Positions 18,321 through 28,435 of a DNA stretch of 64,000 nucleotides are shown piece by piece. Below the pieces are notes generated by a model. That model ran no database searches. It was given only the letters and a program-made list of their open reading frames with translations, and was not told the DNA's origin. The position numbers and the translations under genes are program-made. The DNA comes from Auanema rhodensis (taxonomy: Eukaryota > Nematoda > Chromadorea > Rhabditida > Rhabditidae), in NCBI GenBank assembly GCA_964057225.1, contig OZ059897.1, forward strand, positions 11,222,001 to 11,286,000, in the 5' to 3' direction. Positions within the stretch are counted from its first letter, which is position 1. Every line of letters begins with the position of its first letter.

Positions 18321-21300
18321 TTTGACTATGAAGAAATCAATCAACTTAGGTAATTTAACAATATTTTGAATTTATTTATACATATTTTTTTTTTTTTAGT
18401 AAACGTATAAAGTTTACCGAGGCTGGTGGGATCGAGCTCTGTGAGCTTACAGCACCCACTTTTAATAGTGGGCTCTCATCATCAGGGGTTTTTGAAATAA
18501 TAACCTTGGATGACAGTGATGAGTAAGCGATATTAAAAATTATAACAATTAGTTTTTTTCTTTTTTAAGAGAATGAAATCCCGCTACCCCATCAACCAGT
18601 GGAGGGCAAGTCGGATATGGAGCGACATTCAACGATGTCTGTAAAATAGAGGTGCGATCTTTTATTTACATATTATTTCATAATATATCTTTTGAAACAT
18701 GAAATTTTCTCTTGCTCCAATTGCATATTTTGAAAACATTTTGAAATTTATTTCTCTTTTTCAATTGCATACATGAAATTCTTTCTCTCTCATCTTTACA
18801 TTTCATCTCAATCTATATCTTTTATCAAACAAATTGCAAATATTTTGAAATTTATATATTCATTCTTTTGAACAGCATTCATCTTAAAATTTTTACATTT
18901 CATCTCACTATATATCTTTCTTTCAATCAATTTTGATTTCTTACAAATTATAAATATTTCAAACATTTTGAACTAGTAAAATAATAAAACACCATCTTGT
19001 CCTTCTCAATTATTTTAAAACATTTTTCGAACAACAATTTAAACATTTTAACAAATGTTTATAAAAGTTTTTTCAAAGTTGAAAAAAAAAACTTTATATT
19101 TAAAAATCAAATGCCATTTATTTTTAATAAAAGCATATAAAAATAATTTAAAGAAAAGTAAATTTATTAAAACTTATAAACAAAAATTATTTATAATTAA
19201 ATTAAAAGCGTATAACCATTATAAAAAGTGTGTATTATAGTGGTCACACCGACGCATAAAACGCACCGGTCGGTTCACCAACGTGGTCGTTAGATCGCTC
19301 ACGTTCCCACATTTGGAAACCATTAATGAGCCAATGCATGTTGTCATGCCGCGGTTATTTAATGAGTTTCTTGATCGGTGCCTTGCTGAAAGTGGTGTGC
19401 CAGATAAACAAAAAGCGCTATTTTGTCTATCAATAGAGCACCCATCCTTTGAAAAGGGATCCATATTTATGGATTTCCGTAGAAGGGAGCATTTGGATGG
19501 CGTTGCCATCATGAATCCCATCAGCAAGGTGCAGCAATCAAAGCGAGAGGCTGTAATTAGCCAGGCAATGAATATTGAAATGTATGTGTTTGATGAAAGA
19601 CCGGTGCAGCCAAGCTTGATGCCTGGTGAAGGTAGAGTTGGTTTCTATTTTGATGCCGAACTCAAAATACCTGGCACAATTGAAAACACTGACACTCATT
19701 GCCTGGCTAGAGCAGCAGTTGTGGGAATATGGAAAGCCGATGAAGAGGCAGCAGAAGATGTTATTGAGAAGCGGAGGATTGAAAATCTTTTTGTTGCCAA
19801 ATCAACCACATCATATCAATTTATTAAATAGGTGTGGCATTTCTTTACATTTACCAAATTATAATTTAAACCATTTAAATATTATTGCAAGTTGTAATAC
19901 AGACTATAAGTTTGTAGTATACGCTAGGCCACCTGGACAGCGTATGTACGCTATTCAGCGTATCTTTAATGAAACGGCTAGCAAAGTGGTAACACTAGGC
20001 TACCGAAATAATCATTATGACTATATTACAACTTGTAGTAGATCACAGCTTTTTTATGGTATTATATGCCAACACTGTAAATTATCTTACAAAACAGTGT
20101 TGCATAGATGTAAAGCCAAGTGTAAGAAATGCCACACCTTAAAATGTAATTCGATGGAAAATGTGGTTGAAAGTAGCATAAGATGTGATAGTTGTAGAGT
20201 TTTGTTTAAAACTCGTCAATGCTTTGACAGGCATATTAGAAAAACATGTCGAATGCTAAAGGTAATTTAAAAAATATATATAAAATTTTACAAGACTAAA
20301 TTCAGACATGTGAAAACTGTGATCATTATCACAGAGTACGTGCTGATAGACCGCACAATTGCAATGAGAAATTTTGCAAAAAGTGTGGTCAGACAAAGCC
20401 TGAAGATCATTCTTGTTGTTGGGTACCACCTAACGACAAGAAAAAGGATCAGTTAAAAAAGAGGCAAGAGAAATACAAGGTTTGTATTTAACATCTTTAC
20501 AAGTGTAATGCTTACTTGTTTAAGATTATATTTTATGACTTTGAAACGGTTGTGTTAAAAAACGGTACAAATGTTCATGAATATGCAGATGAACAATGGC
20601 CCAATATGGTTGTGTATAACAAATTTTGTGGAAGTTGTATAGATGCCAACTCATGTGAAAAATGCACAACCAAGGAGGGCCAGTTTGGGTATCAACAAGG
20701 TGATAGTGAATGGTCTGTAACAGATCGTCTCCTTGATTGGTTACTCAACTCTGTTGAGAATGATAATGCAATTTTGATAGCGCATAATGGTTCACGCTTT
20801 GACATACATTTCTTGGTGTCTAGGCTGATAAACCGTGGAATATATCCTGATCCAATTTTAAATGGGACCAAGATTATTAGCATGGTTGTCAAGCCTTTAA
20901 GAGGTCAAAAATTTAATCATTTATATTTTAAAGATAGTTATTTATTAGTGCCTTTACCCCTATCAGCGTTACCCAAGGCATTTGGTGTACCTGATATGAG
21001 TAAAGGACAGTTTCCTTACCTCTTTAACCATCCAATAAATTATGGCAAAGTGTTACCATCTTTACCACCAAAACAGTACTATTGTACTGCTAGAATGAAA
21101 GCAGAAGACCTAGCTTCATTCAATATTTGGTATGAAGAGCGTAATCAAAGAGCGTTTGATTTTACTGAAGAGCTTTTGGAATATTGTAGGACAGATGTCC
21201 GTATTTTAACCAACTGTATGAAAGTTTACATGAAGTTGGCAACCGCCACCACTGGCTGGAACCCTGTCATACAATGTATGACATTTGCCAGTTTCTCTTT

Positions 21301-22863
21301 ATTCCAGGCAAGTTTTTTAAAATACAAGCATTTTCAAAACTAGTATATTACAGTTGTAAATGAACCACATTAAAGAGAACCAAGTGGGTATTCTGCCCGA
21401 GACTGGTTATTATGCCGGTCAAAAGCAGAGTATAATAGCCATAAAGTATATAAAATGGCTAGAACAAGGATTGGGCCGCCCATAAATGCATAAGCTTAAT
21501 GGTGGTGAATTTGCAGTGAGAGTAGATGGCCATCGCTATCTACTCGATGCTTATGACCCCGTTGCCAATCATGGCTATGAGGTGAGTAATTTGTAATAAA
21601 TGTAAAAAATGTAAATTTTTGTAGATTAATGGTTGTATTTACCATGGTTGTCCCCAGTGCACCAACAAGAGCGCTATAGCACCAGCCAGAAATGGTGAAA
21701 CAATGGAAGAGGTAATTGTGACTTTTTAAATCATTTTAATTTGAAAATATTAGGTTTATGATAAAACCATGAAAAGGCTTGAAGCAATTCAAAGCCAAGG
21801 CATTAGTGTTACCACAGTGTGGGAGCACGAAATTAATGTACAAATTTCGGCCAATGAAGAAATGGCGAAATTTATGCGTGAAACAAATGTAGTTACACGC
21901 TTGGCACCTAGAGATGCCTTTACCGGTGGCCGCACCCAGACATATAAGCTTTTGGCACAAGCTTCGGATAGATACTCGCTCGAGTATGTGGACTTTTGTT
22001 CACTATATCCATATGTCACCGCTTTTGATGCCTACTACCCTGTAGGTAATTCCAAAGTGATTACTGAGGGTTTCAAAAGCTTAGAGGCATGCTGCCCGTA
22101 CAAGGGTCTAGTAAAATGTGACGTGCTTGCACCCACAAATTTGCTGTACCCTGTATTAGGCACACGTATTGGCGGTAAACTAATTTTTACAAACTGCCGC
22201 ACTTGTGCAGTCAAAAGTAAAAATGTAACATGTGAGCACCAAAATGATGTAAATGCTCGAAAACCGCATCTAACTGTGGCACATGTTGAGCTTGAGTGTG
22301 CCATACAACGTGGCTATAAAGTGCTTCATGTGCATCAGGTGTGGCACTGGGAAGAATGGCAACAAGGCGGCCTGTTTAAAGAGTTTGTACAAAAGTACAT
22401 AAAAATTAAACAAGAGGCGTCGGGCTGGCCAAAGCCAAACATGACAGAGCAAGAAAAGGTATGTTTTAATAAAAGTATCACATTAAATAGAATATTACAG
22501 GTGATATATCTCCAAGAACACGAGGAGAACACTGGTGTTGCTCTGGAGAGCAATAAAATTGAAAAGAATGCTGCCATGCGTAGCATTGCCAAACTGCAGC
22601 TAAATAGGTTTGTAAACTTTTTAAAACAATACATTACAAGTTTGCTTATAGTGTCTGGGGTAAAATGGGTCAAAGACCTGATAAAGCCCAAACCAAGATT
22701 ATTGGTGTTGAGGACCCAGAAATTGGTAGGATCATTACTGATCCTGCAAGGGAACTCACTGGGTTCAAAATTGTGGATAATGTTGCGTACTGCACAACAG
22801 TACCAGAGGATTCACACTTGGCACCACCGCCTTTTACAAACCTTTACACCTTTTACTCTGCAT
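18321..22863 (+). pseudogene. polB: protein-primed DNA polymerase B, multi-exon, inactivated
   Basis: The polymerase would copy the linear element by protein priming. Supported exons are 18321-18349 (partial), 18400-18522, 18570-18651, 19241-20261, 20306-20479, 20525-21307 and further pieces to 22863, with introns mostly 40-50 nt. Cysteine-rich zinc motifs precede the exonuclease (FYDFET, AHNGSRFD, YCRTDVRIL); polymerase motif A is DFCSLYP near 21990 and motif B is LNSVWGKMGQ across an intron at 22611-22654. Defects: exon 1 and the start of exon 2 are missing; TGG to TGA in the fourth exon; a net 8-base loss near 19790 shifts frame relative to P2; TAA at 21483-21485; and the C-terminal motif C (DTD) region is absent. 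This copy cannot make a full enzyme. Confidence 0.9.
18652..19240 (+). other. long 589-nt intron of polB
   Basis: The donor follows ATAGAG (GTGCGA here, GTACGA in P2) and the acceptor is ATTATAG at 19234-19240. Joining the exons places CKIE directly before WSHRRIKRTGRF in the polymerase frame. The intron is AT-rich, with near-repeats of a CATTTCATCTCA motif. An internal lysine-rich frame at 19055-19240 ends on the acceptor TAG and is therefore explained as intron. Confidence 0.75.
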
Positions 22864-22933
22864 AAACAATTGCATATAAGCCCTCTTGCGGCGTTTGTTG
22901 ACCAAATTCCAATTTCAAGGCTACATTACCTTG

Positions 22934-24583
22934 TCATATAACATCAAATAACTCTGACGAATGCACAGTAGGAGAAAGATCAAATACAAAAAATGTGAAA
23001 CCAGCTTTATACATTGCTGGTGTAATACCATTGGATGAATCTGTACGACCAAGTCCCAAACCTTCCAGCATGTCAATATATGATGTGGCATAGGAAGATC
23101 GCCATTCTAAATTATAAGGACGGGTAGGTATTACCCTATTGTTGAGCGTCAAGTATATATTTTTCAAATCAAACGGTTTAAAGTTGAATGGCGGATGTTT
23201 AAAAGTACCATTATAAGCGTGTGCGCCAACAAGACCTACTACAACACGTTTTGGTGTGTGAGACGTGAATAATATATTATTAGGTGAATCCAAGCGGCCT
23301 CCTTCTATGAAATAAGAGCGCATTTTCACTGATGTCATGGGGTAGTGTATTTGATCCTTTGCGAGTTTATCTTCTATTGCCATAGCTAATCCAGCGTTTA
23401 GATCAAACTCTTGAATGAGCAAATGTACATCGCTGATATCTACTTTCAAATTTGGAAACTCCTCCTTTGATGTAGTATCCTTGTTTTCATTATTCCAGCC
23501 TAGAGTGTCAATTAAAAAGTTATCACGGTTTGGATATGCAGTTAGCTCCATTTTTGAATAGTTTACAAACAGTCGCTCTTGATTAAATAGGTCGATACTG
23601 ACGGGAGCAGCCATCTCACACAATATGCCATTTTTTACAAGCGCTTGACGCGTTCTAAATCCAGCACTGGATGCATTATCTATATATCTATCAGCATAAT
23701 AGCCTGATATGGCAAGTTTGCTCTCTTTAACATCGTTGCTATACATTAAAATATTCTCGATATATGTTTTATAGGCATGATTCACGGTAGAGTCATACAC
23801 GCTAACATCACCAATTTTCAAATGATACGAATGTATTAAACTGGCAGCAAATTGTTGACATGGTGCAAAAACAAGGTTATCTGGTACTGGATCACCGTTT
23901 GTGGTTACAATTTTAAATTTTACATTCAACCAACATCTTCTCAGATTGAGGAATGATTTGGAATTTTGAGCTATAACAAATTCCCATGGTCCTTGAGGAA
24001 GAAACGTATTTTTCAAAGGGACTTGTACAGTACGAGTAGACTCTACACCTAATGCCGACGCTGGTATATCACCATAGTTGATATTAGGTAAAAGGGCTTG
24101 TGCTGATTTTGAATCTATCAATTTAGCCATATAAATGTGAAACGACCGCTCACGAGTGATGCACAACCGCTTATGAGGTTTTATGGTTTTGCGTCGTCGC
24201 CGTTTGCCCAAGCCGGTAAGATCTCGTATAGCTTGCCGGCCGGCTGTTTTAAGAGTTTCCTTGATATTATCGTCTTTCAGCACCCCATCGACAATTTCAT
24301 TACCAGTTTTCAGCAACTGTCCGCCAAGAGGTGAACTTACAACTGGACTATTGCTTACAGCACTGGATAAGGCGTTTCTTCCGGCATTGATGAGATTTTG
24401 GGCTATAGGTGATTGAATGATGCGTGGTAGAAATGATGCCAGAGTTGCCAAAATACCACCCAAACCATGACCCCTCTGCATTCCACGTTGAAACATCATT
24501 CCGCTAAATGGGGCGCCACCCATTTGTTGATTTAAAAGTGTTGTCCATTGAATAGAGTTGACATCCAAAAGGAGGTGCGGCAT
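22934..24583 (-). CDS. major capsid protein fused to basic pX-like N-terminal region
   Basis: 549 codons from ATG 24583. Residues about 152-549 resemble the Polinton major capsid protein, a double-jelly-roll shell protein annotated in many animals as F54H12.2-like; the CQQFAASLIHSYHL region followed by YKTYIENILMYS fits that family. Residues 1-150 are Gly/hydrophobic-rich and end in a basic KRRRRK tract, like the small adenovirus pX/core-like protein encoded by a separate gene in many Polintons. The junction carries LTGLG at 122-126, which fits the adenain cleavage pattern (M/I/L)xGx-G, so the protease at 24635 may split the product. No defects seen. The gene is divergent from the protease with 51 bp between starts. 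Confidence 0.85.
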   Translation of the reverse strand: MPHLLLDVNSIQWTTLLNQQMGGAPFSGMMFQRGMQRGHGLGGILATLASFLPRIIQSPIAQNLINAGRNALSSAVSNSPVVSSPLGGQLLKTGNEIVDGVLKDDNIKETLKTAGRQAIRDLTGLGKRRRRKTIKPHKRLCITRERSFHIYMAKLIDSKSAQALLPNINYGDIPASALGVESTRTVQVPLKNTFLPQGPWEFVIAQNSKSFLNLRRCWLNVKFKIVTTNGDPVPDNLVFAPCQQFAASLIHSYHLKIGDVSVYDSTVNHAYKTYIENILMYSNDVKESKLAISGYYADRYIDNASSAGFRTRQALVKNGILCEMAAPVSIDLFNQERLFVNYSKMELTAYPNRDNFLIDTLGWNNENKDTTSKEEFPNLKVDISDVHLLIQEFDLNAGLAMAIEDKLAKDQIHYPMTSVKMRSYFIEGGRLDSPNNILFTSHTPKRVVVGLVGAHAYNGTFKHPPFNFKPFDLKNIYLTLNNRVIPTRPYNLEWRSSYATSYIDMLEGLGLGRTDSSNGITPAMYKAGFTFFVFDLSPTVHSSELFDVI

Positions 24584-24634
24584 ATCGAACCGCACGCGCG
24601 CAACACAAAAGTTACACTAGATCATTCTACTAAA
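24584..24634. promoter_or_regulatory. 51-bp divergent intergenic region between MCP and protease
   Basis: The two ATGs face away from each other across 51 bases. The same spacing holds in P2, P3 and P4, with only a few base changes, and the segment contains GCGCGC. It must hold the 5' leaders of both genes, so a bidirectional promoter here or inside the coding regions is inferred, not shown. Confidence 0.4.
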
Positions 24635-25090
24635 ATGTATTCGTCTGAAATAGTATCACTATTGCAATCTGTCCCCAGCACTCGGAAACTATTCCTCGGT
24701 GTATACAGCGCTGATACTCTACCCAAAACGCGTCGTAAAAACATTGCACTTGTCGTAAATACTGACACACTTGATAAGCCAGGCACACATTGGCAGGTCA
24801 TCTTTGTCCGTAACAAGCAAGCCTATTTTTTCTGTAGCTTGGGATATGAAATGAACAAGTACATTCAAAATTATCTGGCCAAATATAAAAAGGTAAAAAT
24901 AAATACTTGCAAACCACAACGTTTAATTAAATACACTTGTGGTGGCTATGTGGTATTTGTAATACTAATGTTGTCGGCTGGTAATTCATTTGAAAGCATT
25001 TGTTCATTTTTTAAACTATTGAAAAATGATGATGTCTTTATTAAAGCGTTTATGCATAAAGTATTCGACTATAAATTGGCTACTATATAA
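24635..25090 (+). CDS. adenain-like cysteine protease
   Basis: 151 codons. The catalytic layout of adenovirus/Ulp1-type proteases is present: His52 in KPGTHWQV, a glutamine near 95, and Cys102 in YTCGGYV. Such enzymes mature capsid precursors inside the virion. The ATG at 24635 (MYSSEIV) was chosen because the longer frame upstream has no ATG. The gene lies between the capsid gene and a small membrane protein, as in P3 and P4, where it is also intact; P2 has lost one T and is frameshifted. Confidence 0.85.
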   Translation: MYSSEIVSLLQSVPSTRKLFLGVYSADTLPKTRRKNIALVVNTDTLDKPGTHWQVIFVRNKQAYFFCSLGYEMNKYIQNYLAKYKKVKINTCKPQRLIKYTCGGYVVFVILMLSAGNSFESICSFFKLLKNDDVFIKAFMHKVFDYKLATI

Positions 25091-25131
25091 GAAATTTGTC
25101 ATTAATAACCTGCTACATTACGTGGTCAGTT

Positions 25132-25302
25132 ATGAATATTCCTTGTCACGGTGAATTATGTGTCAAATACACGTTGGAGCAATCTAAACCAGCGCCTTTA
25201 TACAGGAGAATGTTGAAATGTATTTCAGTGCCATTTATTAAAGGTATAGCATTGGGATTGGGCTTTTGTACAACACTAGTCATATTATTGCTCATTATAT
25301 AA
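25132..25302 (+). CDS. small tail-anchored membrane protein
   Basis: 56 codons from MNIPC. The N-terminal half is polar with three cysteines; the C-terminal ~20 residues are a hydrophobic segment (GLGFCTTLVILLLII) ending at the stop. It is open in all four Polinton copies with few substitutions, which supports a real gene. Function unknown; membrane interaction of the particle or host is a guess. Confidence 0.65.
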   Translation: MNIPCHGELCVKYTLEQSKPAPLYRRMLKCISVPFIKGIALGLGFCTTLVILLLII

Positions 25303-25343
25303 AAGTGGGTTGATTGCGTGTGGTCGTTTTTCATTTTCCTCTA

Positions 25344-25808
25344 ATGGAACTTTTATGTAACAAATATTGTGGTACATGCAAGGAAATATTTTCTTCAACC
25401 AAGCATTTTAGTGATCACGTTTTGAAAAGGCATGCAGGGATTCAACCCGTATGTAACAATCATATCAGCAATGCTGACTTTATTCAAAAATATGGACATT
25501 TGGATGGTGTTCGTAGACGTTTGTGCCCTCATTATAGTGCAACTTTTGGAACAAGATTCAATTGTGAGCGTCATATTCGGCGTATTCATAATAATAATGG
25601 AACGAATGGTGAAGATGGTGATGGAAATGATATCAGCAAACCCTTTGAAAAAGCTGAGGAGTTTGTACATTCAACCCAATCAAAAAGATGCCGCAGCAAT
25701 AGTGACGGAGAACATTCACAACACGAGCCGAGCGACAAACAAAACTGCCCTAAACTATCTTTTAAACCTTCGAAAATAAAAATGTGGTATTGTATAACTG
25801 TTGAATAA
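25344..25808 (+). CDS. two-finger C2H2 zinc-finger protein with acidic/serine tail
   Basis: 154 codons from MELLCNK. Finger 1 is C9-x2-C12-x12-H25-x4-H30. Finger 2 has C61, H77 and H82, but the fourth ligand, residue 64, is Tyr here and Cys in the three other copies, so this finger is probably broken in P1. The second half is charged and serine-rich. Likely nucleic-acid binding; role in the element unknown. The stop lies a few bases from that of the convergent minor capsid gene. Confidence 0.78.
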   Translation: MELLCNKYCGTCKEIFSSTKHFSDHVLKRHAGIQPVCNNHISNADFIQKYGHLDGVRRRLCPHYSATFGTRFNCERHIRRIHNNNGTNGEDGDGNDISKPFEKAEEFVHSTQSKRCRSNSDGEHSQHEPSDKQNCPKLSFKPSKIKMWYCITVE

Positions 25809-25813
25809 AACGT

Positions 25814-26674
25814 TTATTTCATATTTTTAACATGCAATGTAACAACTGTAGAACCATAATTAAATTGCATAGGACGACCAAATTCATCTAAAATTTCAAT
25901 ACGTATGGTATCGAGTGTTTGTCTAGTGATTGGTACATAACGAATAGGATTAAATGTTTTGGCAATCATTTTACCAAATTCAGTAGGAAGTGGTACAGGT
26001 AAACATGCAAGTAAATTAGCTTTCACATTACCAAGAATGGAATATTCTACAATATTCTACAATATCACAATATATATACATTGTATTAATGTTATTTGAA
26101 AAATCAATGGGACGCCTGGCTATTATTGTATCGTTCATGTTTTTATTTTCAAAACCAAGAAAATATGCAAAATCATCACCAAGCGTTGCATTCATTAATA
26201 GTCGCTTGCTTGTTACAAACTCTATGCGCTGCAATGTTTTGTTAAACTGAAATGTGGCATCTGCGAGCATTTCCTCCACTAGCTTAGCCTCAGCCTGGCG
26301 ATTATTATACCATTTTTTTACATCTTCATCTTTATCTATTAAACTTTTTATACGTGCTTCTTCCTCAGCTCCAAGAGGCTTTGTATTGTTGGCGATAAAT
26401 GATTCCCTTCCAGCATTGATTCCGCGTATTATTTCATCACCATTTGCATAGTTGCCTTTAGGCAAGTGCAGAATAAACTTTCTATTGGAAAAACGTAGTG
26501 TATAAGATAAATCTTTTTGAACATTGAACAAGGAAAAATGATGTCTGTCAGCCCAATGCAATACCTATTATTGCGTATCCTTAGTGTTTCAGGTAATCTG
26601 GTAAGAAACACTGATGATGTATTACTTTTTTCAGAGTCAACTGATGATGGAAGAGTAATGTAAAAATCATCCAT
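25814..26674 (-). pseudogene. minor capsid (penton-like) protein, frameshifted
   Basis: By position and C-terminal sequence (ILDEFGRPMQFNYG..VTLH) this is the Polinton minor capsid protein, thought to be a single-jelly-roll penton. It starts at ATG 26674. Compared with P4 it lacks about 7 bases near 26535, and compared with P2 and P3 it carries an extra 11-base ATTCTACAATA copy near 26050; both shift frame. The middle holds a charged helical segment (LIDKDEDVKKW). Confidence 0.8.
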
Positions 26675-26753
26675 GACAAACCACCACTTGATACGTGTAC
26701 ACTACTGCAAATGAAATCATTTGCATTTTAGGTACATTTACGAGTGGTTGATT

Positions 26754-27401
26754 ATGGTTTTCAGCTTCAAACTACCCAGTCAGACAACAGTAATAGGTGC
26801 TACCCAATGCGGTAAAACAACCCTCATAAAGCACATATGTGAAAATACTGAAAAGTTTTTCAACGTCCCCATTGATAGAATATTCTGGTTCAGTCAATGT
26901 GGGTCATCGTCAGGTGTACCAATAAATGATGAGCGTTTAATAATTATTCAAGGGCCGCCTGATCCTGATTTGATAAAAGAACAAAAGGGAGTAAATACTA
27001 TACTAGTGCTGGATGATTTGATGAACTTTTTTTCATCGAATAAAGCAGCAAAGAAATTATTCAACAATATTTTTACAGTATGGGCTCATCACTGGAACTT
27101 GGCAGTGTTTAATCTTGTGCAAGCGGCATTTCAACTGGACAGGACCAGTCGGGTCAATAGTACATATATAATACTGATGAAAAGTCATTCAGATATATTA
27201 CAAATACGTAATTGTCTGCAGCAATTATTTGGGCCACGTTTCAAAAATGCTCTAGAGGCGTATGATGATGCAATGTCTACTCCCTATAGTCATTTACTGA
27301 TTGACAATCATCCTTTAACAAGTGAGAAGCAGCATATACTATCTTATATAACAGCGGAGAACCCTATTGTTTATGTTGCCAGAAATGTGTTTAGTGTTTA
27401 A
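26754..27401 (+). CDS. A32/FtsK-like DNA packaging ATPase
   Basis: 215 codons from MVFSFK. Walker A is GATQCGKT at 15-22 and Walker B is ILVLDD at 83-88, followed by a conserved NN..VW.HHWNLA region. This matches the genome packaging ATPases of Polintons and related large DNA viruses, which pump DNA into the capsid. It is intact in P1; P2 and P4 versions carry frameshifts and a stop. It is divergent from the minor capsid gene. Confidence 0.88.
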   Translation: MVFSFKLPSQTTVIGATQCGKTTLIKHICENTEKFFNVPIDRIFWFSQCGSSSGVPINDERLIIIQGPPDPDLIKEQKGVNTILVLDDLMNFFSSNKAAKKLFNNIFTVWAHHWNLAVFNLVQAAFQLDRTSRVNSTYIILMKSHSDILQIRNCLQQLFGPRFKNALEAYDDAMSTPYSHLLIDNHPLTSEKQHILSYITAENPIVYVARNVFSV

Positions 27402-27413
27402 AGTGCTTGTTCA

Positions 27414-27722
27414 ATGAGTGGTCGTATTTTGTCAAATTTCAACTTTTTGTCTTCTTGCGCCAAAACTCCTTGTTCTGTTCCCTCATTTTCTTTTGCACAA
27501 ATTGAAATTATTGTTGAAATTGTATTTAATATTGTGAAAAATAATAATTTTCTTTTAACTAACAAGGAATATAAAACCCTCTTGCCCATATCTTCATTAT
27601 TACGTCAAATAGCTTTGATACGCACACCAGAAAAGGCTAAATCATTATTGGCAACGCTTTCACACAAACAATTGAAAACAATAGTTACATGTGGTATTGC
27701 CTATTTTGGTTTTAAATCATGA
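27414..27722 (+). CDS. conserved small Polinton protein, unknown function
   Basis: 102 codons, 12 bases after the ATPase stop; its TGA overlaps the next ATG as ATGA. The middle is hydrophobic (IEIIVEIVFNIV) and the C-terminal half reads RTPEKAKSLLATLSH. It is also open in P4, while P2 has one inserted T. I recognise the position as one where Polintons often carry a small ORF but cannot assign a function. Confidence 0.6.
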   Translation: MSGRILSNFNFLSSCAKTPCSVPSFSFAQIEIIVEIVFNIVKNNNFLLTNKEYKTLLPISSLLRQIALIRTPEKAKSLLATLSHKQLKTIVTCGIAYFGFKS

Positions 27723-28435
27723 AGCTCAACCATAAATATCGACTAATTCCTGTCGACGAGGAAACAATTAATATAGACAAGTTTGATGCAGAGCTCAAGC
27801 TTTTACGAGAAAATAAAGCTATACCCGACTATAAAAAGGCTGAACTATACGAAGACTTGATTGCTCGTCTCAAAAACTACAGAGAAAGTATAGATGCGCC
27901 CATATCAGTACAAGTGGAAAATGCTGATCCACCTCTATTGCCAGAATACAAGTTGCCAAGAAAGTATAACAATTTGTGGGAGAAATTTCCAGAGGTGCGC
28001 ACAAACAAGAATAACCAACTTGTGATTAATAATGAGGCTGTACCAAACACCAATATTACAAAAATTTTAGATTTTGTATTGGATAAAACAAAAACGGAGC
28101 CCAATGGATTTTCAGTCTTGTCAAAGTTTTTAGCCAGTAAAGGCGTATCTAGTTCTAACAAGAAACAAACTAGAAGAGAGTCGCCTGACAATGATTCAGT
28201 TGACGTTGTAACTAGAGCTGAACCGGCTGTTACAGACTTGGACTCTACTATATTACCTAGAACGCCTCGTCATCGTAAAGCTGTTATTCGATATTCACCA
28301 TCACCGGTTCGTACACTCAAAAGTAAAAGGTCAAAGACTTTTGATACTGCCGCCGAATCATATTACACACCACAAGAAGGAGACTCACAGAATGGCCAAG
28401 GTCGTAAAAGGTTCTACATTCGATTATGGAAATGA
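27719..28435 (+). CDS. conserved 238-residue Polinton protein, unknown function
   Basis: The N-terminal half is charged and helical (KLNHKYRLIPVDEE; KKAELYEDLIARL); the second half is low-complexity with basic SP/TP motifs (RYSPSPVRTLKSKRSK), possibly phosphorylated or DNA-binding. It overlaps the preceding stop by ATGA and the integrase start by 44 bases. It is intact in all three copies that carry it (P1, P2, P4), even in the heavily scrambled P2. No known domain recognised. Confidence 0.7.
   Translation: MKLNHKYRLIPVDEETINIDKFDAELKLLRENKAIPDYKKAELYEDLIARLKNYRESIDAPISVQVENADPPLLPEYKLPRKYNNLWEKFPEVRTNKNNQLVINNEAVPNTNITKILDFVLDKTKTEPNGFSVLSKFLASKGVSSSNKKQTRRESPDNDSVDVVTRAEPAVTDLDSTILPRTPRHRKAVIRYSPSPVRTLKSKRSKTFDTAAESYYTPQEGDSQNGQGRKRFYIRLWK

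Noticed and set aside
19055..19240. Lysine-rich 61-codon frame directly before polB, kept in frame in P2 as well
   Set aside because: Its stop is the TAG of a splice acceptor, and the polB exon joins in phase to an exon ending at 18651. The frame lies in the intron; AT-rich DNA easily gives lysine codons.
24548..24595. Apparent 48-bp overlap of capsid and protease starts
   Set aside because: The extended starts are GTG and TTG. True ATGs at 24583 and 24635 give a 51-bp gap.
25432..25779. 115-codon frame inside the zinc-finger gene, recurring in all copies
   Set aside because: It is an alternative frame of a conserved gene, so its conservation follows from the zinc-finger protein; no independent motif.
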